A DNA stretch of 33,749 nt from Alphaproteobacteria bacterium (GCA_030428355.1 JAUIBL010000034.1:1-33749), one strand, 5' to 3'; shown: positions 23,866 through 32,571, counted from the stretch's first letter. Numbers and translations: made by a program. The notes: a model not told the origin generated them from the letters alone.

Positions 23866-25515
23866 TTACATGTTCGGGTAGTTGGGACCGTCCCCGCCCT
23901 GTGGCACCGTCCAGTTGATATTCTGGCTCGGGTCCTTGATGTCGCAGGTTTTACAGTGGACGCAGTTCTGGAAGTTGATCACGAACTTGTCATCGCCTTT
24001 TTCGTCTTTGACGAATTCATAGACACCCGCCGGGCAATACCGCGCCGAGGGACCGCCGTATTTCGGCAGGTTCACCGACACCGGAATCGACGGGTCCTTG
24101 AGCTTGAGATGCGCAGGCTGGCTTTCTTCGTGATTGGTCGCGGCAAAGGATACGTTGGTCAGTCGGTCGAAGGACAGCTTGCCATCGGGCTTCGGATAGT
24201 CGATGGGCTTGAAGTTCTTGGCTTCGCCTGTCGCCTCGGCATCGGTCTTGCCGTGACCCATCGTGCCCAAAAGCGAGAAGCCCAGCGTGTTGGTCCACAT
24301 GTCGAACCCTCCGACCGTGAGCGAGGCCAGAAGCCCGCGCTGAGACCAGAGCGGTTTGACGTTGCGCACCTTCTTGAGGTCGGTGCCAATCGCGCCCTCG
24401 CGCACTTCGGTCTCATAAGCGGTCAGCTCGTCCGACGCGCGCCCGTCCTGAATGGCGGCATAGGCGGCTTCCGCCGCAGCCTTGCCGGACAGCATCGCGT
24501 TGTGGTTACCCTTGATGCGCGGCACGTTGACCATGCCCACGGAACAGCCCAGCAGCGCCACGCCCGGCGCCACCATCTTGGGCATCGACTGGTAGCCACC
24601 TTCCGAGATGGCGCGCGCGCCATAGGCCACGCGTTTGCCGCCCCTCAGCAGTTCGGCCACCATCGGGTGGTGCTTGAAGCGCTGGAATTCCATGTAGGGG
24701 TAAAGGTGCGGGTTCTCGTAGTTCAGGTGAACGACGAAGCCGACATAGACCTGGTTGTTGTCGAGGTGGTAAATGAACGACCCGCCACCTGCGTTCGACC
24801 CAAGCGGCCAACCCATTGTGTGGGTGACAGAGCCTTCCTTGTGCTTGGCCGGATCGATCTCCCAGATCTCTTTCATGCCAAGGCCGAATTTCTGCGGTTC
24901 CTTGCCTTTGGACAGGTCGTACTTATCGATCACTTCCTTGGCGAGGCTGCCGCGCACGCCTTCGCTCAGGAAAACGTATTTGCCGTGAAGCTCCATCCCC
25001 GGCTCATAGCCCGGCCCCGGCGTGCCGTCGGAGTTCTTGCCGAATTCACCGGCAACGACTCCTTTGACCTCGCCATTGTCGCCGTAGACGATTTCAGAAC
25101 AGGCCATGCCGGGGAAAATCTCGACGCCCAGTTCCTCGGCCTGCTCGGCCATCCAGCGGCAGACATTGCCCATCGACACGATGTAATTGCCGTGGTTGTT
25201 CATCAGCGGCGGCATCGGCCAGTTGGGGATGCGGATCTGGCCCGCTTCGCCCAGCATGTAGAAGTTGTCATCCTTCACCGGCACGTTGAGCGGTGCGCCC
25301 TTTTCCTTCCAGTCAGGGATCAGCGCATCCAGACCGCAGGGATCCAGCACCGCGCCCGACAGGATATGCGCGCCGACCTCCGACCCTTTTTCAAGAACGA
25401 CCACGTTCAGCTCGGCGTCGAGTTGTTTCAGACGGATCGCCGCGGACAGGCCAGCCGGGCCTGCACCGACGATGACAACATCATATTCCATCGCTTCGCG
25501 CGTGTGTTCGCTCAT
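23866..25515 (-). CDS. Electron transfer flavoprotein-ubiquinone oxidoreductase
   Basis: A 549-residue membrane-associated flavoprotein that passes electrons from ETF to ubiquinone, so it connects fatty-acid and amino-acid oxidation to the respiratory chain. The FAD motif is VVIVGAGPAGLSAA (near residue 13). The C-terminal [4Fe-4S] cluster is in CPAGVYEF and NCVHCKTCDIKDP, followed by the conserved NWTVPQGGDGPNYPNM end. ATG 25515 is chosen; a GTG eight codons upstream is open but lacks support. A dyad with 8-base arms lies 110 bases upstream. Confidence 0.96.
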   Translation of the reverse strand: MSEHTREAMEYDVVIVGAGPAGLSAAIRLKQLDAELNVVVLEKGSEVGAHILSGAVLDPCGLDALIPDWKEKGAPLNVPVKDDNFYMLGEAGQIRIPNWPMPPLMNNHGNYIVSMGNVCRWMAEQAEELGVEIFPGMACSEIVYGDNGEVKGVVAGEFGKNSDGTPGPGYEPGMELHGKYVFLSEGVRGSLAKEVIDKYDLSKGKEPQKFGLGMKEIWEIDPAKHKEGSVTHTMGWPLGSNAGGGSFIYHLDNNQVYVGFVVHLNYENPHLYPYMEFQRFKHHPMVAELLRGGKRVAYGARAISEGGYQSMPKMVAPGVALLGCSVGMVNVPRIKGNHNAMLSGKAAAEAAYAAIQDGRASDELTAYETEVREGAIGTDLKKVRNVKPLWSQRGLLASLTVGGFDMWTNTLGFSLLGTMGHGKTDAEATGEAKNFKPIDYPKPDGKLSFDRLTNVSFAATNHEESQPAHLKLKDPSIPVSVNLPKYGGPSARYCPAGVYEFVKDEKGDDKFVINFQNCVHCKTCDIKDPSQNINWTVPQGGDGPNYPNM

Positions 25516-25624
25516 GTCGGGCTCTTTCCTCAATGTCACCAGTCGAAAACCTGCTGGGTCACGTAACGCGCAGGTCAGGATCGGTCAATTGCGACACGGC
25601 GTTACAATGCGGTTTACACGGAAC

Positions 25625-25646
25625 ATGCTGCAATTTCATGCAGCAT
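25625..25646. promoter_or_regulatory. Dyad between ETF-QO and greA
   Basis: ATGCTGCA (25625-25632) and TGCAGCAT (25639-25646) are perfect inverted copies with a 6-base spacer, in a relatively A/T-rich part of the 276-base gap between the divergent genes. Size and symmetry fit a binding site for a dimeric repressor, possibly one linked to fatty-acid or branched-chain catabolism, as ETF-QO is. The rest of the gap holds the greA promoter and no open frame I can support. Confidence 0.5.
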
Positions 25647-25701
25647 AGCCAACCGGGCCGCCGCAAGCCCTCTTGCGTTTCGACATCGGGTCAGGTCACT
25701 G

Positions 25702-25729
25702 TTGCGTCAACGCACATGACAAGTATAGA
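25702..25729 (+). promoter_or_regulatory. Probable greA promoter
   Basis: -35 TTGCGT (25702-25707), 16-base spacer, -10 TATAGA (25724-25729). This would start transcription about 55 bases before the greA ATG. A small dyad TGCGT-CA-ACGCA overlaps the -35 box. Confidence 0.5.
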
Positions 25730-25791
25730 CCGCGCCGAACTGAAGAGGCGCCAGAGCAAGGCGCTCTGCCGACCAAGAGGGAAACCGTCCC

Positions 25792-26262
25792 ATGGAAAAG
25801 CTACCGATGACCCGCGCGGGCCACGCCGCGCTGGAATCCGAATTGAAAACGCTCAAGTCCGAAGAGCGGCCCGCCGTGATCAAGGCGATCGCCGAGGCGC
25901 GCGAGCTGGGCGACCTCAAGGAAAACGCGGAATACCATTCCGCCCGGGAAAAGCAGGGCTTCATCGAAGGCCGCATCAAGGAGCTGGAAGCCGTGCTGAG
26001 CCTGGTCGAAGTGATCGACCCGACCAAGCTGTCAGGTCCGATCAAGTTCGGTGCAACGGTCACCCTGGTCGATGAAGACACGGAAGAGGAAAAGACCTGG
26101 CAGATCGTCGGCGAACACGAGGCCAATATCGAAAAGGGCCTGCTGAACATCAAATCGCCCATTGCGCGCGCGCTGATCGGCAAGGAAGAGGGCGACAGTG
26201 TCGAAGTGCGCACGCCGGGTGGTGACAAATCCTACGAAGTGCTGAAGATCGCGTATATCTGA
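25792..26262 (+). CDS. greA: Transcription elongation factor GreA
   Basis: A 156-residue protein that rescues backtracked RNA polymerase. The N-terminal coiled coil has the tip with acidic residues ([16 protein letters not shown], residues 41-56), and the C-terminal domain reads [12 protein letters not shown] and ends [16 protein letters not shown]. Length is standard. GAGGG lies ten or so bases before the ATG. The next gene starts 16 bases after its stop, so they are likely in one transcript. Confidence 0.96.
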   Translation: MEKLPMTRAGHAALESELKTLKSEERPAVIKAIAEARELGDLKENAEYHSAREKQGFIEGRIKELEAVLSLVEVIDPTKLSGPIKFGATVTLVDEDTEEEKTWQIVGEHEANIEKGLLNIKSPIARALIGKEEGDSVEVRTPGGDKSYEVLKIAYI

Positions 26263-26278
26263 CAGGTCAGGGCTCAGC

Positions 26279-27283
26279 ATGGCACAGAACAAAGACGCCC
26301 GCCGCGGTCCCGTTTCGATCCACAGCCGTCCCGCAAACGCGGGCGGACTGACCGGGATCGATCTGACCGCCGCAGCGCTCAGCGTGATCTGGCTGCTCAT
26401 CTCCGGGGCGTTCTTTCTGTTTTCCGGCAATGACGGAACGGATGGGGTGCGTTTTCTACTGACCCTGATGGTGATTTTCTTTCCGGTCGGAATGATCTGG
26501 GTCGCCGCATTGGCAGCACGGTCGTCCCGCATGATGCGTGAGGAAAGCACACGCCTGCAAACCGCCATCGACGCGATCCGGCAGGCCTATATCACCCAGA
26601 ACCAGGCGGGTGGGCGCGATCAGCCGCCACATCCGCTGATTGTCAAGAAACTCGATGATATCGCGGACGCGCAGAAAAAGGCCGAAACGACGCTTGCGAT
26701 GTTCACATCGACCCGCGCGGCACAGATCGCGGTCCAGGCAGCCGCCCCTGACCCGGAAACCGGTGATCAGCCCACTCTGGCCCTGGGCACACCCGCCGAG
26801 GCGCTGCAGCCGCCCCTGTCCAATTCCGACTTCATCCGCGCACTGCATTTCCCGGAAACCGCCGATGACCACGAAGGCTTTGCCGCCCTGCGCCGCGCGT
26901 TGAAGGATCGCCCCTCGGCGCAACTGGTACAGGCCGCACAGGACGTGCTGACCCTGCTCAGCCAGGACGGCATCTACATGGACGACCTGCGCCCCGACAT
27001 GGCCCGCCCCGAGATGTGGCGGCGCTTTGCCAAAGGCGAGCGCGGACGCACCATTGCGGCCCTGGGTGGCGTGCGTGACCGGTCATCCCTTGCCTTGACG
27101 GCAGGACGGATGAAACAGGATCCGATCTTCCGCGATGCCGCGCATCATTTCCTGCGGTTGTTCGACAAGGGCTTTGCGCGGTTTGAAAGCAATGCGACCG
27201 ATGCGGAAATCTCGGAACTGGCGGGTACACGAACAGCCCGCGCCTTTATGTTGCTGGGACGGGTGACCGGAACATTCGATTGA
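26279..27283 (+). CDS. Membrane protein of unknown function
   Basis: A 334-residue protein. Two hydrophobic segments lie near the N-terminus (about 30-50, SVIWLLISGAFFLF; and 62-83, FLLTLMVIFFPVGMIWVAAL). A possible coiled-coil helix follows (about 84-150), then a long soluble C-terminal domain of about 170 residues with no motif I recognise (DLRPDMARPEMWRRFAKGERGRT is cited here in part as RPEMWRRFAKGERGRT). It is probably anchored with the C-terminal part in the cytoplasm. It follows greA closely. I believe similar proteins exist in other Rhodobacterales, but I cannot name a family. Confidence 0.8.
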   Translation: MAQNKDARRGPVSIHSRPANAGGLTGIDLTAAALSVIWLLISGAFFLFSGNDGTDGVRFLLTLMVIFFPVGMIWVAALAARSSRMMREESTRLQTAIDAIRQAYITQNQAGGRDQPPHPLIVKKLDDIADAQKKAETTLAMFTSTRAAQIAVQAAAPDPETGDQPTLALGTPAEALQPPLSNSDFIRALHFPETADDHEGFAALRRALKDRPSAQLVQAAQDVLTLLSQDGIYMDDLRPDMARPEMWRRFAKGERGRTIAALGGVRDRSSLALTAGRMKQDPIFRDAAHHFLRLFDKGFARFESNATDAEISELAGTRTARAFMLLGRVTGTFD

Positions 27284-27337
27284 TCCCGCAATGGGTCACC
27301 GGATCTTAATCCTTTCCAGACATTTTCAGGCAGGGCA

Positions 27338-27361
27338 CCGATTTTTCGACCGAAAAATCGG
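27338..27361. terminator. TTCG-containing dyad between converging genes
   Basis: CCGATTTTTCG (27338-27348) and CGAAAAATCGG (27351-27361) are perfect inverted copies around a 2-base centre. It lies 55 bases past the end of the membrane-protein gene and 7 past the end of moeA. Its stem can form in RNA of either strand. With no T run outside the stem it is not a classical terminator, though the T run inside the stem may still help. Confidence 0.6.
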
Positions 27362-27368
27362 GTGGCGC

Positions 27369-29489
27369 TCAAAGCTGGAACGCGGAAAACGGGATGTATC
27401 GCACCGGGTCGCCCGGCTGCACATGCACCGCGCCATCCGGCAATTCCACCAGACCTTCCGCCCAACTCAACCCGCTGATCCGGCCGGATCCTTCGGATTT
27501 GAACACCTCTGCGCGCCCATCCCGAATACGCGCCCGCAGATATTCCCGTCGCCCTGGCTTCTTGCGCTTTTCAAACGCCGCGGGAACCGTGAACCCTTGC
27601 GCCTCCTGCCATCCGGCACCCGCCAAGGCCCGCATCGCCGGGCGCGCAAAGATCAGCGTACAGACCAGCGCGGCCACAGGGTTTCCCGGCAGGCCGAACA
27701 CGGGCACGCCTTGCCAAAGACCCAAAGCCAGAGGGCGACCGGGCTTCAGGGCGATCCGCCATTCCTGCATGGCACCCGACTCGCGCAACAGAGCCGACAA
27801 GTGATCCTCATCTCCGGCCGACGCCCCGCCCGAGGTCAGGATCACATCGGCCTTGGCCGCCGCCGCGTCCAGCGCTGACCGCACCGCAGCGCGGTCATCG
27901 GCGGCGCGCCCCATATCGACCATCTCGAACCCGAACCCGGCACACAGACTGAGCAGCATCGGACGGTTCGCATCGTAGATCTGCCCTTCCGACGCATGTG
28001 CCCCCGGCTCGACAATTTCGTCGCCTGTTGACAGAACGGCCACCCGCAGCCGCTTGCGCACCTCGAGACAGCCATGCCCGACCGCGGCGGCAAGCGCAAG
28101 ATCAGCGGGTGTCAGAACGCGCCCGGCGCTCAGTGCCAGATCCCCTTCGCGCACATCCTCCCCTGCCCTGCGCGTGTTCGCGCCCTGCTTCAACGGTCCA
28201 TGAAAGGCGATCTGACCCTCGCCCACGCGCACATCTTCATCGAGTACGACCGTATCGACACCGTCCGGCAGGTCCGCACCGGTCAGAACGCGGATCGCAT
28301 GTCCCTCCGGCACCACACCGGCAAACGGCGCACCGGCTGCCGCGCGCCCCTCGACAAGCGGCAAGTTCTGCGGCCCGTCCCCGATGAGCGCGCCAGCGAA
28401 CCCATAGCCATCCACAGCCGTATTCGGATGCGGCGGGTTCGACCGTTTCGCCGCCAGATCCCGCGCCAACACACGCCCTGCAGCCTGCATCAGCGGCACG
28501 GTTTCGACACCCACCACCGGGGTCATCCGGTCACGCAACAGGGCCAGCGCGTCATCCACCGGCGTCCAATCCACACCCGCAGGCAGGGCAAAACAGTCGT
28601 TGCGCAAAGGTGGTGGCTCCAGCATCGCCTGACCCCTTGCCGCAGAAACAAGCTCCGCCTCATAACCGGCTCCGAGAATCCACGCCTCCTCGTTCGCCTC
28701 TGGTCCCACATCGGCCAACAGCGCCATCAATCGGTCTGCTGACAGCCCGCCCAGAGCCCGCGCCAGAAGACGCACCTGCGCCGCATCTCGGATCTCGTTG
28801 CCCTGCACCGCCTTCACGGCAGGCTCGATCAGGCCCGGCCAGATCTCGACCAGCACAGCCTGCGCCTCGGCCCAGTCTTCAAAGGGCCAGACCGCGACAC
28901 CCGCACGCCGCCGCAACCGCGCGAGCATGGGCAGACCCATCAAGGCCTGACTTCCCACAGTCGGGTTAAAGAAGAGTTGAAAACAGGACGACGACGCCTT
29001 TGCCGCCAGATCGCAGGTCCGACGCTCGGCGCAGATGTCATAGACAACCCCGGCCTTGCGATAGGGCACATCCGGCCAAGCCTCTTCGGACGGCTTGCCC
29101 CAGAACGGCCCCGGCCCATTGAACAGGCGGTTGATCTCGGACGCCACATCGAAACGGTTGTTCTCGCCCACCTCACTGTCTGTGATCCGCGCCTCCAGCC
29201 AGTCCCAGAACACCAGTGGATCATCTGATCCGGTCACATTGCGCACGAAACCGCGCGGGTAGCCGAACGGGAAATCGAACCCGACCAGCACGCGCCGCCC
29301 GGCATGTGCCTCGGCATCGAGGAATGTGCACAACCACGCCTCGGCCTCGATCCGCGATCTGCAATACACCGGCTCCTGCTCGGCTCCGTCGCGCGCAATT
29401 CCGATCCAGATCGCATCTTTCGACGGGCGGGCAGGCGCACGTTTGCCCGCCGACCAATCGACAATCGCAATCGTGTCGAAGGCGGTCAA
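27369..29489 (-). CDS. Fusion: DUF429-like N-terminal domain + MoeA molybdopterin molybdenumtransferase
   Basis: A 706-residue two-part protein. Residues 1-300 look like a DUF429 RNase-H-fold domain: strand VDWSAG with D11, GFDFPFGYP with D72, then E215 and D235 (EIWPGL, IRDAAQV) as possible metal-binding acids. Residues 305-706 are a full MoeA, which inserts molybdate into adenylylated molybdopterin: NTAVDGYG, GDEIVEPG, GGASAGDEDH, KPGRPLALG and GLPGNPVA. The start is a TTG at 29489 overlapping the mobB stop. It is the last gene of the fdhD-mobA-mobB chain. The role of the first domain is not known; a nuclease-like fold next to MoeA has no obvious link to cofactor synthesis. Confidence 0.85.
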   Translation of the reverse strand: MTAFDTIAIVDWSAGKRAPARPSKDAIWIGIARDGAEQEPVYCRSRIEAEAWLCTFLDAEAHAGRRVLVGFDFPFGYPRGFVRNVTGSDDPLVFWDWLEARITDSEVGENNRFDVASEINRLFNGPGPFWGKPSEEAWPDVPYRKAGVVYDICAERRTCDLAAKASSSCFQLFFNPTVGSQALMGLPMLARLRRRAGVAVWPFEDWAEAQAVLVEIWPGLIEPAVKAVQGNEIRDAAQVRLLARALGGLSADRLMALLADVGPEANEEAWILGAGYEAELVSAARGQAMLEPPPLRNDCFALPAGVDWTPVDDALALLRDRMTPVVGVETVPLMQAAGRVLARDLAAKRSNPPHPNTAVDGYGFAGALIGDGPQNLPLVEGRAAAGAPFAGVVPEGHAIRVLTGADLPDGVDTVVLDEDVRVGEGQIAFHGPLKQGANTRRAGEDVREGDLALSAGRVLTPADLALAAAVGHGCLEVRKRLRVAVLSTGDEIVEPGAHASEGQIYDANRPMLLSLCAGFGFEMVDMGRAADDRAAVRSALDAAAAKADVILTSGGASAGDEDHLSALLRESGAMQEWRIALKPGRPLALGLWQGVPVFGLPGNPVAALVCTLIFARPAMRALAGAGWQEAQGFTVPAAFEKRKKPGRREYLRARIRDGRAEVFKSEGSGRISGLSWAEGLVELPDGAVHVQPGDPVRYIPFSAFQL

Positions 29490-29977
29490 AGCCCCACCTC
29501 GGACAGGATGAAATCCGCAATCGCCTTGGTGTCGTTCAGCTCAAACACGGGGCGATCCAGATCGAGCGGCGTGTCGCTGGCAACGGCCCGAATGGTCGGA
29601 TCACCCGGCGCGATCAGGTCATTTCCGGTCTCGGCCCGAAACGCCTCAACCTTGGGATGGCGGTCGCGCTTGTAGCCTTCGACCAGAACCAGATCGACCG
29701 GCATCAGCTTGGACAGCAGTTCGTCCAGCGTCGGTTCGGCCTCCTCCCGCAGCTCGTGCATCAGTGCAAAGCGGTTGCGTGACGCCAAAAGCACCTCGGT
29801 CGCCCCGGCAACACGGTGGCGGTGGCTGTCCTTGCCGGGATGGTCCACGTCAAAGGTGTGATGCGCATGTTTGACCGTCGACACGGTGATCCCCCGCCCG
29901 GTGATCTCGGTCACCAGCCGTTCCATCAGCCCGGTCTTGCCGGCGTTCTTCCAGCCCGTAACGCCGTAAATCCTCAT
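29486..29977 (-). CDS. mobB: Molybdopterin-guanine dinucleotide biosynthesis protein MobB
   Basis: A 163-residue P-loop GTPase-like helper of MobA. Walker A is GWKNAGKTG (residues 8-16); the conserved KHAHH segment lies at about 36-40, and VEGYKRDRHPKVEAFR, cited in part as VEGYKRDRHPKVE, at about 99-112 is typical. It shares four bases at each end with its neighbours. MobB binds GTP and raises MobA activity in homologues. The order mobA-mobB-moeA gives three successive steps of bis-MGD maturation. Confidence 0.93.
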   Translation of the reverse strand: MRIYGVTGWKNAGKTGLMERLVTEITGRGITVSTVKHAHHTFDVDHPGKDSHRHRVAGATEVLLASRNRFALMHELREEAEPTLDELLSKLMPVDLVLVEGYKRDRHPKVEAFRAETGNDLIAPGDPTIRAVASDTPLDLDRPVFELNDTKAIADFILSEVGL

Positions 29978-30606
29978 ACCATCGCCTCTGCTGCCTCAAG
30001 GTCGTTGGGTGTGTTCACGTTGAAGAACGGATCACCCTTGTCCGTGTCGAACACCGCCTCGCGTCCGCCATGTTTTTCTGTCCAGATCACCACTTTCTTG
30101 ATCCCCTCCTCCAGCGCGTCACGCAAATCATCACGCAGCGCGACGGGCCAGAGGCCAAAGGTCGGATGCCGGATCAGGCCGGAGCGGCTCATGGACTTGG
30201 TATTTTCCTCCCCCCGTGGCGTGGCAGCCAGAACCAGCGGATGCGCCATGCCTTGGGCGGTGTCCTGCAACACCGCGACCAGATCGGCTGGGAAAAACGG
30301 CGTGTCGGCGGCCACGGTCACAATCGCGTCTGCCCCCTGCTCCGCCGCCCAGTCAAGCCCTGCCAGAACACCCGCCAAAGGGCCAGGAAACCCCGCAATG
30401 CTGTCAGGCAGCACAGGCAAGCCGAACCCGTCGAACCGCGCCGCATCTCCGTTGGCATTCAAAGCCATACCGGCCACCTGTGGCTTCAACCGGTCGATCA
30501 CGCGCTGTAAAAGCGTCTGCCCCCCGACCGACAACAGCGCCTTGTCGCCGCCGCCCATGCGGGTGGCCAGCCCCCCGGCAAGGATCACTCCCAAAGGCAG
30601 GCTCAT
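29974..30606 (-). CDS. mobA: Molybdenum cofactor guanylyltransferase MobA
   Basis: A 210-residue nucleotidyltransferase that joins GMP to molybdenum cofactor. The nucleotide motif is VILAGGLATRMGGGDKAL (residues 8-25, cited here in part), the hallmark LAGG-x-x-R-M-G-G-x-D-K. A metal-binding Asp is in VTVAADTPFF (about residue 110). Overlaps with fdhD upstream and mobB downstream are four bases each, so the chain should be translationally coupled. Confidence 0.94.
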   Translation of the reverse strand: MSLPLGVILAGGLATRMGGGDKALLSVGGQTLLQRVIDRLKPQVAGMALNANGDAARFDGFGLPVLPDSIAGFPGPLAGVLAGLDWAAEQGADAIVTVAADTPFFPADLVAVLQDTAQGMAHPLVLAATPRGEENTKSMSRSGLIRHPTFGLWPVALRDDLRDALEEGIKKVVIWTEKHGGREAVFDTDKGDPFFNVNTPNDLEAAEAMV

Positions 30607-31481
30607 TCCGCACTCTTCCTGCGGCTCTTGCGGCTTTCTTCGGGCACGCTCTCGGGATCCATATCGCGCACCAATCGTTCCTCACCTGAAAGACAGACAA
30701 ACCGTTTGCCGCGCATGCGTCCGATGCAAGTCAACCCCACCTGCCGCGCAATCTCGACCCCCCAGGCGGTGAAACCCGACCGCGAGGCCAGCACCGGGAT
30801 GCCCATCAGCGCCGTCTTGATCACCATCTCCGAGGTCAGCCGCCCGGTGGTGTAAAGGATCTTGTCCTCCGGCCCGACCCCTTCCTGGAACATCCAGCCC
30901 GCGATCTTGTCCACCGCGTTGTGACGGCCCACGTCTTCCATATAGACCAGCGGCCGGTCCTCCTGACACAGGACCGTGCCGTGAATGGCCCCCGCCTCTA
31001 GGTACAGCGACGGTGTCGTGTTGATCTTGTGCGCCAGCGCATAAAGCCACGAGGTCCGCAGCTCCACTTGTGGCAGCACCACCTTGTCGAGCCCCTCCAT
31101 CATGTCGCCAAAGACAGTGCCCACGGCACAGCCGCTGGTGCGGGTCTTTTTCCTGACCTTCTCTTCATAGCTGGTCTGCCGCTCGGTGCGCACCACAACG
31201 ACCTCAAGGTCGTCGTCATACTCGACCTTGGTGACCACATCGTCATCCCGCAGCATGCCCTGATTGCGCAGAAACCCGACCGCGAGATACTCGGGATAGT
31301 CCCCGATCGTCATCGCCGTCACGATTTCCTGGCTGTTCAGGAAAATCGTCAAAGGCCGCTCCTCGACCACGCTGATCTCGGTCTCGGCCCCGGTGTGATC
31401 GGTGCCCACCACCCGGCGCGTCAGCCGTGGCGCGCCCGGCTCGGGCGCGATGAGGTAGTCGCGCAGCACATCATCCGGCAT
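30603..31481 (-). CDS. fdhD: Formate dehydrogenase accessory sulfurtransferase FdhD
   Basis: A 292-residue protein that transfers sulfur to the bis-MGD cofactor of formate dehydrogenases. The C118-A-V-G121 stretch (TSGCAVGTVFGD) holds the first Cys of the usual CXXC loop, but the second is Gly. Other family features are present: VYMEDVGRHNAVDKI and LTSEMVIKTA, and VLASRSGFTAWGVEIAR cited in part as SRSGFTAWG. I chose ATG 31481: GGGGAG lies nine bases before it, but only two before ATG 31490. First gene of the chain, divergent from azlC. No formate dehydrogenase lies in the window. Confidence 0.92.
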   Translation of the reverse strand: MPDDVLRDYLIAPEPGAPRLTRRVVGTDHTGAETEISVVEERPLTIFLNSQEIVTAMTIGDYPEYLAVGFLRNQGMLRDDDVVTKVEYDDDLEVVVVRTERQTSYEEKVRKKTRTSGCAVGTVFGDMMEGLDKVVLPQVELRTSWLYALAHKINTTPSLYLEAGAIHGTVLCQEDRPLVYMEDVGRHNAVDKIAGWMFQEGVGPEDKILYTTGRLTSEMVIKTALMGIPVLASRSGFTAWGVEIARQVGLTCIGRMRGKRFVCLSGEERLVRDMDPESVPEESRKSRRKSAE

Positions 31482-31561
31482 GGATTGCATCTCCCCTCGT
31501 CCAAAGCTACGTCCGGTCCGAACACAGCAGACGAGGCACAGTGATGGCGGCAGGGACCGCA

Positions 31562-32251
31562 ATGTCAAGCTACTGGCGGGGCCTTCGCGACGGCTTGCCC
31601 TTCCTTGCCGTCGTCGGCCCCTTTGCCATGCTGTTCGGCGTGCTGGCCACGGAATCCGGCCTTGCCCTGCACGAAACCATGGGCTTTTCCGTCGTGGTGA
31701 TCGCGGGCGCGGCCCAGTTCACCGCGCTGCAACTGATCAACGAAAACGCCCCGACACTGGTGGTCATCGCCTCCGCCCTTGCCGTCAATCTGCGGATGGC
31801 GATGTATTCGGCCTCGATCACCCCGCATCTGGGGCCGCTGCCGATCTGGAAACGCGCGATTGCCGCGTATTTCCTTGTGGATCAGACCTATGCCCAGTCC
31901 GTTCTCGACTATGAACGCAACCCGGATCAGTCCCCGGCCGAGAAATTTGCGTATTTCCTTGGCGTGATGACCCCGATCTGCCCACCCTGGTATCTCTTCA
32001 CCTTCCTCGGCGCATCGCTGGGAGAACGCATCCCGCCCAGCCTCGGGCTGGATTTCGCGCTGCCCATCGCGTTCCTCGCCATGATCGGCCCGATGCTGCG
32101 CACACCGGCGCACCGCATCGCGGCGCTTGCCGCCGTGGTCCTTGCGCTTGCCTTTGCGTGGCTGCCGTTCAACATGGGTCTGCTGGTGGCCGGTCTGGGC
32201 GGCATGATCGCGGGCGCTCAGGCCGAGACACGCCTCGGGATCAAACCATGA
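31562..32251 (+). CDS. azlC: AzlC-family branched-chain amino acid exporter subunit
   Basis: A 229-residue membrane protein with about six hydrophobic segments, including GLPFLAVVGPFAMLFGVLA near the N-terminus and AGAAQFTALQLI, a conserved AzlC segment. With AzlD it exports branched-chain amino acids or related compounds in homologues; the substrate here is unknown. I chose the ATG at 31562 with AGGGA five bases upstream; GTG 31541 and ATG 31544 are also in frame. It overlaps azlD by four bases. Confidence 0.88.
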   Translation: MSSYWRGLRDGLPFLAVVGPFAMLFGVLATESGLALHETMGFSVVVIAGAAQFTALQLINENAPTLVVIASALAVNLRMAMYSASITPHLGPLPIWKRAIAAYFLVDQTYAQSVLDYERNPDQSPAEKFAYFLGVMTPICPPWYLFTFLGASLGERIPPSLGLDFALPIAFLAMIGPMLRTPAHRIAALAAVVLALAFAWLPFNMGLLVAGLGGMIAGAQAETRLGIKP

Positions 32252-32571
32252 CCGACACAACCCAGCTCTGGATCATCATCATCGCATTGGGACTGGGCAG
32301 CTTTGGCCTGCGCTTTGCCTTCCTCGGGCTGGTCGGAGACCGCGCCATGCCGGAATGGCTCCTGCGCCACCTGCGCTACACCGCGGTGGCTGTGATCCCG
32401 GCACTGGTGGCTCCGCTCGTGCTCTGGCCAACGGCCACGGGGGGCGAGCCGGATGCAACCCGCCTCGCCGCAGCGGCGGCGACCTTTGCCGTGGGGTATC
32501 TGACGAAAAACGTCTTTGCCGCCATGGGCGTCGGGGCAGCCGTTCTGGTGTCGTTCAGCCTGCTGCTCTGA
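32248..32571 (+). CDS. azlD: AzlD-family transporter subunit
   Basis: A 107-residue membrane protein with three to four hydrophobic segments (IIIIALGLGSFGLRFAFLGL, and RYTAVAVIPALVAPLVLWP near the centre). It is the small partner of AzlC, with the ATGA overlap at 32248-32251. Six bases separate its stop from that of the convergent lipoprotein gene. Confidence 0.9.
   Translation: MTDTTQLWIIIIALGLGSFGLRFAFLGLVGDRAMPEWLLRHLRYTAVAVIPALVAPLVLWPTATGGEPDATRLAAAAATFAVGYLTKNVFAAMGVGAAVLVSFSLLL

Noticed and set aside
23806..25566. 586-codon open frame on the plus strand
   Set aside because: It is antisense to the clear ETF-QO gene; long shadow frames are usual in high-GC DNA, and its residues match no family.
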